Below the pieces are notes generated by a model. That model did no database searches, had not been told where the DNA came from, and worked only from the letters and a program-made list of their open reading frames with translations. A stretch of 64,000 nt of DNA from an uncultured Lachnospiraceae bacterium (GTDB lineage Bacteria; Bacillota; Clostridia; Lachnospirales; Lachnospiraceae), in the NCBI GenBank assembly GCA_910584585.1, contig CAJUBP010000016.1, forward strand, positions 8,141 through 72,140. The letters run 5' to 3'. Shown here one piece after another: positions 9,352-17,161 of the stretch. The position numbers and the translations under genes are program-made. Every line of letters begins with the position of its first letter. Position 1 is the first letter of the stretch.

Positions 9352-10905
9352 GTGGTTCTTTTGAAACAGGAGTCTGGGGCTTTGCACGCAACAAACCGCG
9401 CAAAGCTGTATCAACTGGTTTTATTCCCCATGAACAACGGGGCTACTAATGTATATTATATTCTTACGATGAATTTTATCGCTTATTATGCCAACGGGGT
9501 TTTAGGGCTGCTCCTGATGTTTGCCACCACAATGGTAACCGTGATGCGTCTCTTTGACGCAGTGACAGATCCCATTATCGGAGCTTTGATTGACCGGACT
9601 TCTACGAAGTTCGGGAAGTTCCGCCCCTATATGGTATTGGGAAACGGGATTATGATTCTCTCTTCCCTGCTTTTGTACTTCGGCACCCGGGTGATTTCGG
9701 CGGATATGGCGTGGCTGCGCTATACATGCTTTGTGTTGTTTTACGCATTGTATGTGATTGGCTATACCTTTCAGACTGCCTGCACCCGCTCCGGCCAGAC
9801 CTGCCTGACCAATGACCCCAACCAGCGGCCGCTGTTCACGGTATTTAACACGGTGGCAAGCTTAATCGGCATGGGCCTGGTGCAGTTTCTGGCGCCGGTG
9901 TTAAGTGAGAAGCTGGGAGGGTACAACAGCGCTTCGTTCTTTAACTTTATGATTCCTCTGGCCATTGCAGTATCGGCAGTTCTGACTCTGCTTGCAGTAA
10001 TCGGAATCTGGGAGAAGGACCGGCCGGAATTCTTCGGCGTGGGCGGAACCCAGGAGAAGGTGCAGCTGCGGGAATACATTGCCATTTTAAAAGCAAACAA
10101 AGAGCTGCAGAGGCTGATGGTGGCCGGGGCAGGATGTAAGCTGGCGTTTTCCATTGCGACCAATATGACGGTTCTGTGTATGCTGTACGGAGCCATGATG
10201 GGCAATTACGGCGGGCTCTACCTGCCCATGATGATTGTAGGCTACGTCTTTTCCGCGCCTTTCTTCCTGCTGACGGTGCGGACCTCCCAGAAGAAGGGGC
10301 AGAAAGCGTCGCTGGTGCGTTACACCACCATTGCCCTGGTGATGTATGTGGGCGTGTTTGTGCTGCTGATGCTCTGGAAGCCCGGGACAGAGATTTTCCG
10401 GCTGAATCTGATACCGCCGAATATTTATACAGTGCTGTTTGTGCTGTTTTTCGGCATCGGATACGGCGCCTATTACGCAACGGCGGATATGCCCATTCCC
10501 ATGGTGGCGGATTGCTCCGACTACGAGACTTACCGCTCCGGCCGTTACATTCCGGGCATTATGGGAACACTCTTTTCCCTGGTGGATAAGCTGGTAAGCT
10601 CCCTGGGCTCCACCATCGTGGGCATCGCCGTGGCGATGATTGGAATCAGCACCCTGCCCGACGGCAATACGCCCTATGCGGACGGCATGCATATGGTAGT
10701 CCTGATACTGTTCTGCGTCATCCCCATGCTGGCCTGGATAGCCACTCTGATCGCAATGAAAGGCTATACCCTCACCGGGCCTCGAATGAAGGAAATCCAG
10801 GCAGTCAACGCAGTGCGCAAAGACGCCATCGGAAAAGGAATGGAACTGTCTGAAGCCATGGAAAAATGGAAAACTTTGGAAGAGGTGCCGGAAGAGTACC
10901 GCTAG
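9352..10905 (+). CDS. GPH-family sugar:cation symporter (MelB/XynP-like)
   Basis: About 517 aa with twelve hydrophobic segments. The GPH signature near the N-terminus (FDAVTDPIIGALIDRTSTKFGKFRPY) and the later ADCSDYETYRSGRYIPG segment identify the family, which imports glycosides or oligosaccharides with Na+ or H+. It follows the GH3 stop by 2 nt, so it is in the same operon as GH2 and GH3. The start is ambiguous: a GTG at 9352, or the in-frame TTG at 9361, which has AAGGGTGG 4-5 nt upstream and could be the real one. The transported sugar is unknown; a beta-glycoside fits the neighbours. A terminator-like hairpin follows. Confidence 0.88.
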   Translation: MVLLKQESGALHATNRAKLYQLVLFPMNNGATNVYYILTMNFIAYYANGVLGLLLMFATTMVTVMRLFDAVTDPIIGALIDRTSTKFGKFRPYMVLGNGIMILSSLLLYFGTRVISADMAWLRYTCFVLFYALYVIGYTFQTACTRSGQTCLTNDPNQRPLFTVFNTVASLIGMGLVQFLAPVLSEKLGGYNSASFFNFMIPLAIAVSAVLTLLAVIGIWEKDRPEFFGVGGTQEKVQLREYIAILKANKELQRLMVAGAGCKLAFSIATNMTVLCMLYGAMMGNYGGLYLPMMIVGYVFSAPFFLLTVRTSQKKGQKASLVRYTTIALVMYVGVFVLLMLWKPGTEIFRLNLIPPNIYTVLFVLFFGIGYGAYYATADMPIPMVADCSDYETYRSGRYIPGIMGTLFSLVDKLVSSLGSTIVGIAVAMIGISTLPDGNTPYADGMHMVVLILFCVIPMLAWIATLIAMKGYTLTGPRMKEIQAVNAVRKDAIGKGMELSEAMEKWKTLEEVPEEYR

Positions 10906-10906
10906 A

Positions 10907-10937
10907 GCGTGTTTGAAATATGCATTCTCAAACACGC
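10907..10937 (+). terminator. hairpin ending the glycan operon
   Basis: A 10-bp perfect stem (GCGTGTTTGA / TCAAACACGC) with an 11-nt loop begins 2 nt after the symporter stop codon. It lacks a good U-tract (ATTAGAATG follows), so termination is plausible rather than certain. Its first bases (AGAGCGTGTTT) resemble the start of the dispersed element seen at 23698 and 60186. Confidence 0.5.
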
Positions 10938-10964
10938 ATTAGAATGATTCTGAAGTTATATTTC

Positions 10965-11056
10965 GATACACAGGAAATGCAGGATTGCCCTTTCACTAAG
11001 CAAACGATTTATGGGTTTGCGTGTGAAAGGGCAATCCTGCATTTCCGTCCGTATCC
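10965..11056. repeat. Long hairpin element, copy B of a dispersed family
   Basis: Perfect 24-bp arms (10973-10996 and 11023-11046) enclose a 26-nt loop that itself holds a 6-bp stem (GCAAAC / GTTTGC). The left flank is TTTCGATACACAGG, the right flank CCGTCCGTATCCAAAATAT, matching copy A at 1891-2095. Arm bases that differ from copy A are matched by complementary changes in the other arm. It fills most of the 241-bp gap between symporter and patatin genes. The following patatin gene has TATACT at 11110-11115 as a possible -10. Confidence 0.85.
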
Positions 11057-11146
11057 AAAATATAGAAAAGTTCTCTCCAAGAATTCTCGCCAACCAGCGC
11101 CGCTTATGTTATACTTACAGCAGATTTACCACAAGGAGGAAACTGT

Positions 11147-12448
11147 ATGAAGAGAGCAATTGCACTTTGCGGCGGAGGTACAAAAGGCGCCTATGAACTT
11201 GGAGTATGGAGAGCGTTAAGAGAACTTGGCATTGAATATCAGATTGTGACGGGAACCTCCATAGGGGCCATCAACGGAGCTTTGATGGCCTCCGGAGATT
11301 ATGAGATGGCTTGTGAACTCTGGAATACGATACGGTTGGAGGATGTGATGCAGGAGGGACTGAATCTCACTACGACCATTGAGGGCATGTACAATCAAAG
11401 AGAATCCATCCGGCCGTTTCTGAAGAAATATGTGAAAAACAAGGGAGCGGATATTTCTCCCTTTATCGAATTCATTGACCGGATGGTAGATGAAGAGAAG
11501 GTACGGGCTTCCCAGGTGGATTACGGTCTGGTAACCGTTCAGGTATCCTCCATGAAAGCGATGGAACTTAGAAAGGAGGAGATCCCTCAGGGAAAATTGA
11601 AAGACTTTATTATGGCCTCCGCCTCGGTTTTTCCGATTTTCCCCATGCATAAAATTGACGGAGAAACTTACCTGGACGGGTGCTATTACGATAACCTTCC
11701 CATCGATCTGGCCTTGAAAATGGGCGCGGATGAGGTGATCGCCGTAGACCTGCACACCTCTCCCAGCCATCCGGCTTATGTCGGCAGGCCCTATGTTACC
11801 TGTATCATTCCCAGCCGTTCTCTGGGAACGATTCTGAACTTTGACCGGAAAGTGATTGATGATAATATCGAGCTGGGGTACTGGGACGCGCTGAAAACTT
11901 TTGGAAAAATGGAAGGGAAGAATTATACTTTCTATCCGGGGGAACTGCAGGAATTTTCCGAATCCATTCAGGCATTTGTCAGCCGCGCGGCCAGAACGGA
12001 ATCCTATCTGACGGAGGGAATTTTTAACCGCTTTATCAAGCCTGGGGACAGCAAAAAGATCTGCGGAAATATAGAAGAACACATCAGGAAGAAACCAGGG
12101 GCTTATACGAAAGAAGATTATTTTCTCGGAGCGGCGGAAATCTGCGGGAAGATTTTCGGTCTGTCAGAGGAACGTCCCTGGCATATCCGGGATTTTATAG
12201 GAAAAATCTTTGGAAAACTGCAGGGAAAGGAACATTATCCGGATATTTTCCTGTTTCATGGGAGAAAAGGCAGAGACCTTGCGGCCGGGCTGGCGGAATT
12301 AAAGCAGCGGGGCGGCAGCGATTATATGACGGCCTGCATGTACTACGGGTATCAGGAAGGGGAAATAGATTTGAAAGAGCAGCTGCATTTGCTGGCCCGG
12401 CAGCCCTATGAGCTGACGGCGGCGCTGTTTTTGCTGACACTTCGCTAG
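11147..12448 (+). CDS. Patatin-like phospholipase
   Basis: A 433-aa lipid acyl hydrolase. The N-terminal patatin domain (about 4-200) has the oxyanion segment CGGGTKGAYELG, the nucleophile elbow GTSIG, and the catalytic Asp in YLDGCYYDN, a DG[GA] variant with Cys in the third position. The remaining about 230 residues are not recognised and may help lipid or partner binding. There is no signal peptide, so it is cytoplasmic or membrane-peripheral. Start: AAGGAGGAAACTGT directly precedes the ATG. It appears monocistronic, with a hairpin repeat before and an unrelated gene after. The activity type is secure from motifs; the substrate is unknown. Confidence 0.88.
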   Translation: MKRAIALCGGGTKGAYELGVWRALRELGIEYQIVTGTSIGAINGALMASGDYEMACELWNTIRLEDVMQEGLNLTTTIEGMYNQRESIRPFLKKYVKNKGADISPFIEFIDRMVDEEKVRASQVDYGLVTVQVSSMKAMELRKEEIPQGKLKDFIMASASVFPIFPMHKIDGETYLDGCYYDNLPIDLALKMGADEVIAVDLHTSPSHPAYVGRPYVTCIIPSRSLGTILNFDRKVIDDNIELGYWDALKTFGKMEGKNYTFYPGELQEFSESIQAFVSRAARTESYLTEGIFNRFIKPGDSKKICGNIEEHIRKKPGAYTKEDYFLGAAEICGKIFGLSEERPWHIRDFIGKIFGKLQGKEHYPDIFLFHGRKGRDLAAGLAELKQRGGSDYMTACMYYGYQEGEIDLKEQLHLLARQPYELTAALFLLTLR

Positions 12449-12598
12449 TATAATCCATTTTAAATAAGCGTACATTTGACTGAGAATAAATTTTCGAGAG
12501 CGCATGTCAAAAACCGGAGGCGTAGTGGTTTGAAAAGAGTGTAGCATTACCGGAAACCGGGCATATAGTATAGAGATAGAAAAAATGGGAGTAAAGCA

Positions 12599-13306
12599 GT
12601 GGATTATAAACAGGAAATGTTTTACCGGATGCCGGACCGGAATCAGAACAAAATGCCCTTTTATATGGCGTATCCTATGCAGAACGTATTTCTGGAAGAA
12701 CTGGAATACGAGCGGGATATGCAGAAATTAAAAAATTTATATCCCAAAGAAGTGAAATCCATTCAGGCATTGGTAGAAGAAGAATGCGACAAAATGGAAT
12801 ATGAAGGCAGCCTGATGTTTGACGAATATCCTGATAAATTGATGCTTCGCCAGATTGTAAACCGGATTTATGACGGAGCCACCGGCGGACAGATGAACAT
12901 GCAGAGTGTCCAGGGGTTCGAGGCAAGCCCTTATGAGGCGGAACAGTACGAGCCAGAGCAATATCATCCTTTGCAGTACGAAACTGGATATTACGAAGAG
13001 AATGAAGAAAATGAAGAAAGTGAAGCGGAATCCCCACAGGAAGCGGAGACCCTGAATGCGGAGGAAGTTCCCCTGGCAGGGAATCTGATAGAACAGAGAA
13101 GACCGCCAGGGCCGGGTTGGGGACCGCCGCCGCCAAGACCAGGCTGGGGACCGCCGCCACCGCCGCCAGGGCCGGGCTGGGGGCCTCCGCCGGGACCGGG
13201 CAGACCGCCTCAGGGCAATGGACTGCAGAATCTTATAGAGGTGCTGCTGTTCAATGAGATGTACCAGAGAAGATGCCGCCATAAACGCTGCCGGCGCTGG
13301 TGGTAA
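12599..13306 (+). CDS. Conserved hypothetical protein with Pro/Gly/Trp-rich tail
   Basis: A 235-aa protein of unknown function with GTG start (GGGAG upstream; the nearby ATG at 12585 is out of frame). The middle (about 38-90: YERDMQKLKNLYPKEV, EECDKMEYEGSLMFDEYPD) resembles a motif I recall from conserved clostridial hypothetical proteins. An acidic linker leads to a tail of repeated PPGPGWGPPP units (about 165-205) and a basic, Cys/Arg/Trp-rich end. Such tails are common in coat or surface-assembly proteins, so a spore-coat role is possible but unproven. Upstream, GCATATAGTA (12561-12570) resembles a sporulation sigma -10 (SigK type GCATANNNTA), with no convincing -35. Confidence 0.7.
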   Translation: MDYKQEMFYRMPDRNQNKMPFYMAYPMQNVFLEELEYERDMQKLKNLYPKEVKSIQALVEEECDKMEYEGSLMFDEYPDKLMLRQIVNRIYDGATGGQMNMQSVQGFEASPYEAEQYEPEQYHPLQYETGYYEENEENEESEAESPQEAETLNAEEVPLAGNLIEQRRPPGPGWGPPPPRPGWGPPPPPPGPGWGPPPGPGRPPQGNGLQNLIEVLLFNEMYQRRCRHKRCRRWW

Positions 13307-13330
13307 TATTGGAATGTGCCGCGGCCAATG

Positions 13331-13363
13331 GCGGCAGTAATTAGAAAAATGCCGCTGTTTTTA
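13331..13363 (+). terminator. terminator after proline-rich gene
   Basis: Stem GCGGCA / TGCCGC (13331-13336, 13350-13355) with a 13-nt AT-rich loop is followed by TGTTTTTA. It probably ends the proline-rich gene's transcript. The rest of the gap to 13683 is AT-rich; it contains a small palindrome (GACAATAGATTGTC, 13574-13587) but no clear promoter. Confidence 0.55.
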
Positions 13364-13682
13364 TCGGTAATACCGGGAAAAATGTGGTTGGAAGAGACAG
13401 ATATTTTAAGGAAAGAAAACTCTCTGCGGGACTGGAAAGGTTTTGCAGGGGGTTTTTGAATTTTGGATTTCTGGATGAAACGGAGTGACTTCTTAGATAT
13501 TTTGTGATAAAATAATTGGGACGTTATGTTTTTGCAAAGAGAATAGATATTATGATAAAAAGTTTTTGGCAGACAATAGATTGTCAGTGAAACCTCAAAA
13601 AAGAATTCTAGTTTAAGGGGCAGGATACAAAGGATAAAATTGGCAGTTAAAACATAGAATAATGGAAAAGAGGAAAGAGAAA

Positions 13683-14870
13683 ATGAAAATAATGTCAAGA
13701 ATTATTGATCACAGGATTAATAGCACAAATTTATATGTAGAAACAACGTTTGGGGAATATTTACAATATGCCAAGGATTTGATTAAAAATAATGATCTGC
13801 AAAGAAAACGTGTAAAAACATCTCAAACAGTGTATTCTTTGTTAAAGTCAGATTTATTAGAGGGATGTGTGATACCGCCGTTAGTGTTGGCTGTCATAAG
13901 CGATGACAGTTCTTTAAAAAGTATGGAAAGCGATGAGCTGCAAGCATATATTAATGCAAACAGAGAGCAGGTTTTAATTCTGGATGGTTTACAAAGAACA
14001 CATACATTGATTGCGGCGGAGGTTGACGCGCTTGAACAAAAGGTGCAGGATACTTTTTATAATTATAAGTTGCGATTAGAAGTTTATGTCAATATAAATA
14101 AATTTGGCGTTTTGTACCGGATGCTTACTTTAAATACTGGACAAACTCCTATGTCTGCCCGTCATCAGATGGAAATGCTGTATAGCGATATGCTGAATAC
14201 AGAAATAAATGGAGTAAAATTGATTACAGAGGTTGAAGGAGCGGCATATGCGGACAGAAAAGAATTTGTATTTAAAAATACAATTGATGGGTTTAATTCA
14301 TATATGAATCGGAATTCTCTGCCGATGGATCGGCAGGAACTGCTTGAAAATATAAAAATGTTAGAAAAAATGTCCAAGGAAAATCTGGGAGGAGATATTT
14401 TTAAAGAGTTTATAGAGGGATATAGCAAGGTATTTGATGTTTTGTGTGAAAAGGCAAACAATTGCTTAGCTGATCAGGAAAAACTTCACGAATATGAGAT
14501 TAAAAGCGCTCCTTTTGCAGAAAAGGTAAGTAAAGCTTTTGCGACATCACAGGCGTTGACTGGATATGGGGCTGCAATGGGAATTATGAAAGACAAAGGC
14601 ATTATAAAAGATTTCGGTTCCCTGGATAAAATTGTAAAAGATATTAAATTGAATGATACAAATGATGAAGAGGGCGAGTGGTTTATGGAATTTTTAAGGT
14701 GCATGGATGTCATCAAAGCTAAGGCGAAAAAAATAGGAAACGCGCAAAGAATGTATCTGGCATATTTTTTTAGAGAATTGTTTAATGAAGAAAGTGATTC
14801 TTATGCGGATTTAATGCTTGCAGTTGAAAATGGATATAGAATGTATGATAGTCAGGTAAATGGAGAATGA
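13683..14870 (+). CDS. DGQxR-motif protein (DndB/DUF262/ParB-like), AT-rich island
   Basis: About 395 aa. Residues 95-112 contain VLILDGLQRTHTLI, matching the DGQxR motif of DndB/DGQHR, DUF262 and ParB-like nuclease-fold proteins, which occur in DNA-modification and phage-defence loci. Further on, NTGQTPMSARHQMEM also fits this group, where an N-T-G-x-x-x-S/T segment follows the motif. The remainder is mostly helical and unrecognised. Start: the ATG at 13683 has AGGAAAG at good spacing; the in-frame ATG at 13662 has none. It overlaps the next gene by 4 nt, so the two form a unit. Both are far richer in A+T than their neighbours, suggesting horizontal gain. Nuclease, NTPase or pure DNA-binding function cannot be decided. 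Confidence 0.65.
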   Translation: MKIMSRIIDHRINSTNLYVETTFGEYLQYAKDLIKNNDLQRKRVKTSQTVYSLLKSDLLEGCVIPPLVLAVISDDSSLKSMESDELQAYINANREQVLILDGLQRTHTLIAAEVDALEQKVQDTFYNYKLRLEVYVNINKFGVLYRMLTLNTGQTPMSARHQMEMLYSDMLNTEINGVKLITEVEGAAYADRKEFVFKNTIDGFNSYMNRNSLPMDRQELLENIKMLEKMSKENLGGDIFKEFIEGYSKVFDVLCEKANNCLADQEKLHEYEIKSAPFAEKVSKAFATSQALTGYGAAMGIMKDKGIIKDFGSLDKIVKDIKLNDTNDEEGEWFMEFLRCMDVIKAKAKKIGNAQRMYLAYFFRELFNEESDSYADLMLAVENGYRMYDSQVNGE

Positions 14871-15910
14871 AAGAAGAAACGAATGGGATTAAATATTTTG
14901 ATGGGGTGTTTGAGGTTGAAGATAGGAAATCGGGAAATGAATTTTTGTATGAAACAATCATAGGTGTAGATGATTCACTTTCACCCGATAATTTTGAAAT
15001 GCGCTTTTTATATAATAGGAATGAGGGAATTTCAGAAAACAGCATCTATAAGTTTTATACTGATAAACAGCGGATTGGTTGGGTATTTCCTGTGCAATCT
15101 TTGGAATCTAAAGAGCATGATTATGTTGACGATGAATATTATTTGCAATATGCGTATATAGCCATATACAAATTATTGCAAATGATAGAATTCGCTGAAG
15201 AGGAATATTCAGATTTTAGTATTTTAGATTATTATTCTGATGATATTCAGGTGCTTGTATACGATAAAGAAAGAGCTGACAGTACGATAGAAAATTTTGA
15301 TATATACAATTATTCCGTTGATTTATTTTCGAAGGGATATTCTTTTTGCAAGGAAGGGAATGTTTTTACAAAATCTGCTGAAATTGACAAGAATATTAGA
15401 GTAAAGCAACTGCCTGAGCCGATTAGGGGGATTTCATATATAAATATTTTGTTTATAGAGCTGATACCGCTGCAAGAATCAAGTTATTCAAAATTTCATT
15501 TGATATATCAGATCATTGAAATACTGATTGGTGTAGTATTTAAATATAGAATGGAAAGTTTGATTCAAGAGATTGCGGCTTCTCCAGAGGATTTGTTTGA
15601 AAAGAGGGAAAAACTTAATGACGTTATGACGGAAAAGAAAAGGGTAATATGGCTGTTTAGTAATTTTTCTAAAATTGAATCCCAAAAGAAGGAAATATTA
15701 AATGATTTTTGTAAACAATTGTTGGAGAAAAATCATAAAGTGTATGAAAAACACGGCGTTGGGAGCAATTTGTATGCAGTGAGATGCCTGATTGTACATA
15801 ATTTTTATTCATTGAATAAACAAAGTCGAAAGTTATTGGAAGAATTAAATGTCAGTTTTTTGGATGTAGTATTAGATATACTATTCACTTTTACCGTGGC
15901 TGAAAAGTGA
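14867..15910 (+). CDS. Unknown protein with HEPN-like C-terminal motif
   Basis: A 347-aa protein I do not recognise by family. The N-terminal about 200 residues are acidic and tyrosine-rich, with no known motif. The C-terminal part has a helix FHLIYQIIEILIGVVFKYR (about 210-228), a charged middle, and VRCLIVHNFY around Arg306 and His311. This R-x4-H pattern, with the helix before it, resembles HEPN ribonuclease domains (usual form RN-x-IVH-x-Y; here Cys replaces the Asn). HEPN proteins act as toxins or defence RNases. The start ATG lies in the preceding gene's stop (ATGA). The methyltransferase gene starts 23 nt downstream but has ordinary composition, so it is probably not part of the unit. 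Confidence 0.5.
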   Translation: MKEETNGIKYFDGVFEVEDRKSGNEFLYETIIGVDDSLSPDNFEMRFLYNRNEGISENSIYKFYTDKQRIGWVFPVQSLESKEHDYVDDEYYLQYAYIAIYKLLQMIEFAEEEYSDFSILDYYSDDIQVLVYDKERADSTIENFDIYNYSVDLFSKGYSFCKEGNVFTKSAEIDKNIRVKQLPEPIRGISYINILFIELIPLQESSYSKFHLIYQIIEILIGVVFKYRMESLIQEIAASPEDLFEKREKLNDVMTEKKRVIWLFSNFSKIESQKKEILNDFCKQLLEKNHKVYEKHGVGSNLYAVRCLIVHNFYSLNKQSRKLLEELNVSFLDVVLDILFTFTVAEK

Positions 15911-15932
15911 TTGAAGGAAAGAAAGGCACCAA

Positions 15933-17072
15933 ATGAACGATTTACGCCAATTATTAGATAAATACTTAAATGAACAGCTAAACCGCATCATCATCAGCAA
16001 TCCCAGACACCGGGAAGAAGCAGCCAAAATCATCATACACCCGGTACTGGTTAAAAACATCCTGTCCTTCCAGGCAAGCGAATATTATGAGAAAAAAGTA
16101 TTCCACAAGAACTATGCCAGCAAGGAAGCGGCGGCTGAGATTGAGCGCCGGATGGCAGAGTACCGTCAGTTGGAGCTGTCCTCAGGATTAGGACAGGCCA
16201 CTGTGTTAATCAGCAAAAAAGGCAGGCTCACCATCAAGGAAAAACCCTGCGCCGCTTGTGTAAAAGAAGTAGATTTATCCCATAATAGAAAGAAACAGTA
16301 CATCTTAGACCCGTCTCGGAAAACGGATTTTTTAATTGATCTGGGCGTCCAGACTGAGGATGGGAAGATTATCAATAAAAGGTACGACAAATTCCGCCAG
16401 ATTAACCGATTCCTAGAATTTATCGAGGATATTCTGCCCAGGCTTCCCAAAGATCGGGAAGTGACAATCTTAGATTTCGGATGCGGGAAATCCTATCTTA
16501 CCTTTGCCATGTACCACTACCTGAAAGAATTAAAAGGATACCAGGTGCACATCATCGGACTGGATCTGAAAGAAGACGTCATTGCGGAGTGCAGCAGGCT
16601 GGCGGAAAAATACGGCTACGACAAGCTGGAATTTCATGTGGGGGACATTGCGGGATACGAAGGGGCAGAGCAGGTGGATATGGTGGTGACACTCCATGCT
16701 TGCGATACAGCGACAGACTATGCATTGGATAAAGCCATTCGCTGGGGCGCAAAAGTGATTTTATCCGTGCCCTGCTGTCAGCATGAACTGAACCGGCAGA
16801 TAGAGAATGAGCTGCTTGCGCCCATTCTGGGCTATGGGCTGATCAAAGAGCGGATGGCCGCTCTGGTCACAGATGCCCTCAGAGCCAGGATACTGGAAAG
16901 CAAGGGATACCAGGTGCAGATTCTGGAATTTATTGATATGGAGCACACTCCTAAGAATATCCTGATCCGCGCAGTGAAAACAGGAAAGGCAAAAGAGGAT
17001 GGAAATCTCCGGGAACTTATGGAATTTCTGCATCTAACGCCCACATTAGCGGCGCTCCAGGAGAAAAGCTAG
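15933..17072 (+). CDS. Class I SAM-dependent methyltransferase (Methyltransf_32 type)
   Basis: A 379-aa cytoplasmic protein. The SAM-binding motif I is ILDFGCGKSYLTFAMYHYL (about 177-195), followed by IIGLDLKED (acidic motif II), then VVTLHACDTATDYAL and VPCCQHELNRQI. These last two are typical of the PF13679 group (relatives of METTL25/RRNAD1 proteins), whose substrate in bacteria is not established; RNA is often suggested. The first about 100 residues are a helical N-terminal domain. Its G+C content matches the general background, unlike the two AT-rich genes before it. It is probably transcribed from further upstream, since only 22 nt separate it from the HEPN-like gene. Confidence 0.82.
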   Translation: MNDLRQLLDKYLNEQLNRIIISNPRHREEAAKIIIHPVLVKNILSFQASEYYEKKVFHKNYASKEAAAEIERRMAEYRQLELSSGLGQATVLISKKGRLTIKEKPCAACVKEVDLSHNRKKQYILDPSRKTDFLIDLGVQTEDGKIINKRYDKFRQINRFLEFIEDILPRLPKDREVTILDFGCGKSYLTFAMYHYLKELKGYQVHIIGLDLKEDVIAECSRLAEKYGYDKLEFHVGDIAGYEGAEQVDMVVTLHACDTATDYALDKAIRWGAKVILSVPCCQHELNRQIENELLAPILGYGLIKERMAALVTDALRARILESKGYQVQILEFIDMEHTPKNILIRAVKTGKAKEDGNLRELMEFLHLTPTLAALQEKS

Positions 17073-17103
17073 TACTCCATCCGGCTGGAAAGTACAGTTG
17101 TTA

Positions 17104-17117
17104 TATTTCGATACACA
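17104..17117 (+). repeat. Solo left end of the dispersed hairpin element
   Basis: Within the 89-bp gap after the methyltransferase gene, ATATTTCGATACACAGGAAA repeats the left terminus of copy B at 10965. No matching right arm follows, so this is a remnant or truncated copy. No other signal was seen in the gap. Confidence 0.55.
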
Positions 17118-17161
17118 GGAAAAACAGCAATCGTAGGAATCTGGAAAGGAAGACAAACAGA

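Noticed and set aside
10087..10935. Long minus-strand open frame (282 codons) across the GPH symporter gene
   Set aside because: It has His/Gln/Arg-rich low-information sequence, no ribosome site, and is fully antisense to a well-supported transporter. Similar antisense frames at 20598-21416 and 63006-63854 were rejected for the same reason.
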